From: Selenomonadaceae bacterium | GTDB taxonomy: Bacteria; Bacillota; Negativicutes; Selenomonadales; Selenomonadaceae | DNA length: 64,000 bases | Direction of reading: 5' to 3' | Assembly: GCA_017554235.1 (NCBI GenBank) | Contig: JAFZIV010000007.1 | Coordinates: 37,260-101,259, forward strand | Shown: positions 62,803 through 64,000 of the stretch, one piece after another | Layout: each line of letters starts with the position of its first letter | How positions within the stretch are numbered: position 1 is the first letter of the stretch | Notes under the pieces: model-generated | Databases searched by the model: none | What the model saw: only the letters and a program-made list of their open reading frames with translations | Told to the model about the DNA's origin: nothing | Position numbers and translations under genes: made by a program

Positions 62803-63540
62803 TTATTTCGCAAAATTTCTTTGCTGAAAAATCTCGTACATTAACACTGCCGCTGCCGCACTCGCATTCAGAGAATTTATTTTCCCTGCCATAGGAATTT
62901 TTATCAGCACATCGCAATTTTCTCGCGTTAAGCGTCTCATTCCCTTTCCTTCGTTGCCTATTACCAAAACTATCCCGCCTGTCAAATCTTCTTGAAAATA
63001 ATTTTTTTCTGCGTCCATCGCACTGCCGACGATTTTTAAATCCATTTCGCGAAGTTTATTCAAAGTTTGAGCGACGTTGACAACTTGCGCGACTTTAACG
63101 TATTCAACAGCTCCTGCAGAAATTTTTGCAACGGTCGAATTTAAAGAAACACTTCTACGTTTAGGAATTATGACGCCGTGAACTCCTGCCGCGTCAGCTG
63201 TGCGTAAAATCGCTCCAAAATTTTGAGGGTCTTCAAGTTCGTCAAGCAAAATTATAAATGGCGGCTCGTTACGTGATTCTGCAAGCTCCAAAATTTCTTC
63301 CAGCGTAGAATAAGCAACCGGCGCGGCTATCGCGATAACTCCTTGATGTCGACCGCTGAAAATTTTATCCAGTTTAGCGTTGTTGGTGAACTCATAAAAA
63401 ATTTTTTTCTCATCAGCTAAGGCAATTATTTTTTTAATTGAACCTTCACTGCCCTGCGATATAAAAATTTTACTGATACTTCGTCCCGCCTTCAACGCCT
63501 CAATTACAGCATTGCGTCCGACAATTAAATTTTCTTCCAT
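62803..63540 (-). CDS. rlmB: 23S rRNA (guanosine-2'-O-) methyltransferase, TrmH family
   Basis: ATG 63540 behind TGGAGGTATAT is chosen over an upstream frame start at 63591. The 245-residue SpoU-type enzyme has the substrate-binding N domain (IVGRNAVIEALKAGR) and knotted methyltransferase motifs: LDELEDPQNFGAILRTADAA, VIGNEGKGMRRLTRE and IPMAGKINSLNASAAAAVL. It methylates ribosomal RNA, most likely G2251 of 23S. Confidence 0.93.
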   Translation of the reverse strand: MEENLIVGRNAVIEALKAGRSISKIFISQGSEGSIKKIIALADEKKIFYEFTNNAKLDKIFSGRHQGVIAIAAPVAYSTLEEILELAESRNEPPFIILLDELEDPQNFGAILRTADAAGVHGVIIPKRRSVSLNSTVAKISAGAVEYVKVAQVVNVAQTLNKLREMDLKIVGSAMDAEKNYFQEDLTGGIVLVIGNEGKGMRRLTRENCDVLIKIPMAGKINSLNASAAAAVLMYEIFQQRNFAK

Positions 63541-63625
63541 AAAATATACCTCCATTTTTTGAAGTCTAAAACTTTTCCTAAATTTTTGCAATATTATTTT
63601 GTTTAATGTAGCAAAATTTATACAC

Positions 63626-63654
63626 TAAAAAAACCGCATCATTGACACGGCTTT
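63626..63654 (-). terminator. terminator after the rRNA/tRNA operon
   Basis: On the minus strand AAGCCG pairs with CGGTTT (one G-U), followed by TTTTAGTG, 15 bases after tRNA-Trp. Confidence 0.6.
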
Positions 63655-63668
63655 ACAATTTTATAAGG

Positions 63669-63741
63669 CAGGGGCAGTAAGACTTGAACTCACAACCTAC
63701 GGTTTTGGAGACCGTCGCTCTACCAATTGAACTATACCCCT
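63669..63741 (-). tRNA. trnW: tRNA-Trp (CCA)
   Basis: Acceptor AGGGGTA pairs with TGCCCCT. The anticodon loop CTCCAAA sits in stem ACGGT/ACCGT, and the T-loop is TTCAAGT. CCA is not encoded. Confidence 0.95.
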
Positions 63742-63744
63742 GTG

Positions 63745-63819
63745 GGGCGATCTGTGGGAATCGAACCCACGCATATCGGAGCCACAATCCGACGTGTTAA
63801 CCACTTCACCAAGACCGCC
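63745..63819 (-). tRNA. trnH: tRNA-His (GTG)
   Basis: Acceptor GGCGGTC pairs with GATCGCC. The anticodon loop TTGTGGC sits in stem TCGGA/TCCGA, and the T-arm has TTCGATT. The base before the acceptor is T, so the His-specific extra G must be added after transcription. Confidence 0.95.
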
Positions 63820-63883
63820 ATTTAATACAAGTTGACTTTGGACTTAAGTAAACCTCAAACCCAAAGCCTTAAGAAAATATAAA

Positions 63884-64000
63884 TCGGCGAATACCTAGTC
63901 TTCCAAACCGTTTCCAGTTCAGTACCTTCGGCGTATGAGTGCTTAACTGCTGTGTTCGGAATGGGAACAGGTGCTTCCACTCAGCCATCTTCACCGAATC
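63884..64000 (-). rRNA. rrf: 5S ribosomal RNA, nearly complete at window end
   Basis: The minus strand reads CACCTGTTCCCATTCCGAAC, then ACAGCAGTTAAGCACT and CGCCGAAGGTAC, the 5S core. Helix I pairs TCGGTGA with TCGCCGA. 5' end lies at or just beyond base 64000. The 23S and 16S genes would follow outside the window. Confidence 0.95.

Overview
The window is AT-rich, gene-dense bacterial DNA with UGA used as a stop. Many genes start with TTG or GTG, and runs such as AAATTTT are common. It combines typical Firmicutes clusters (Asp23/AmaP/DUF2273/NusB, ffh-rpsP-khpA, pyrH-frr-uppS, a CBS/DRTGG pyrophosphatase) with marks of an outer membrane (TonB, a beta-barrel-like protein ending in Phe, many lipoproteins) and with flagellin. 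Together these suggest a motile diderm Firmicute, most likely Negativicutes (Selenomonas/Anaerovibrio-like). This placement is inference from gene content only; no rRNA long enough to test it is present.

Layout. 1-4.2 kb: the start of mtlD (minus), a small membrane protein, a secreted M48-TPR protease, a flagellin with a sigma-28-like promoter, and a gene-free stretch holding a duplicated pair of convergent promoters. 4.2-18.1 kb: a complete F1Fo ATP synthase operon, atpI-B-E-F-H-A-G-D-C, interrupted by eleven extra genes. Ten encode exported proteins and one an acidic 59-aa protein; seven are tandem paralogous lipoprotein-like genes lying between atpG and atpD. 18.1-25.2 kb: a small membrane protein behind a consensus promoter with a G8 tract in its spacer, the pyrophosphatase, a TPR protein, and a run of envelope genes (two secreted proteins, TonB, a 3D-domain protein). 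25.2-34.1 kb: rsmB, rlmN, tRNA-Cys, ffh, rpsP, khpA, a short-chain dehydrogenase, a short Hsp70, a CydD-like ABC half-transporter and tmRNA.

34.3-48.9 kb: an amino-acid-permease/histidine-kinase/receiver fusion, PilT, TrkH, a MGDG-synthase-like glycosyltransferase, pyrH-frr-uppS, a cluster of small decayed paralogues, two CheX-type proteins, dxs and ispA. 49-52.6 kb: a complete stand-alone tnpB with a probable omega-RNA region sits where xseA/xseB usually lie, followed by nusB and the Asp23 envelope-stress cluster. 52.7-57.1 kb: a LysE-type exporter, ttcA, an about 280-nt structured RNA candidate, two IS256-family transposase remnants flanking two double-glycine-leader peptides and a dead resolvase, then larB. 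57.1-64 kb: a DarT-like ADP-ribosyltransferase fused to a NADAR-like domain, a ChrA half, a HAD phosphatase, a DUF2232 membrane protein, crcB, ftsZ, rlmB, and the end of an rRNA operon on the minus strand (5S, tRNA-His, tRNA-Trp).

The items most worth following are the ATP synthase operon full of exported paralogues together with its enlarged gamma subunit, the DarT-NADAR-like fusion, the structured RNA next to the double-glycine peptide island, the permease-kinase fusion, and the G8 promoter. Short intergenic repeats (AGTGAATAGT and GTGGTCAGTG types) recur and in two places run into coding ends.
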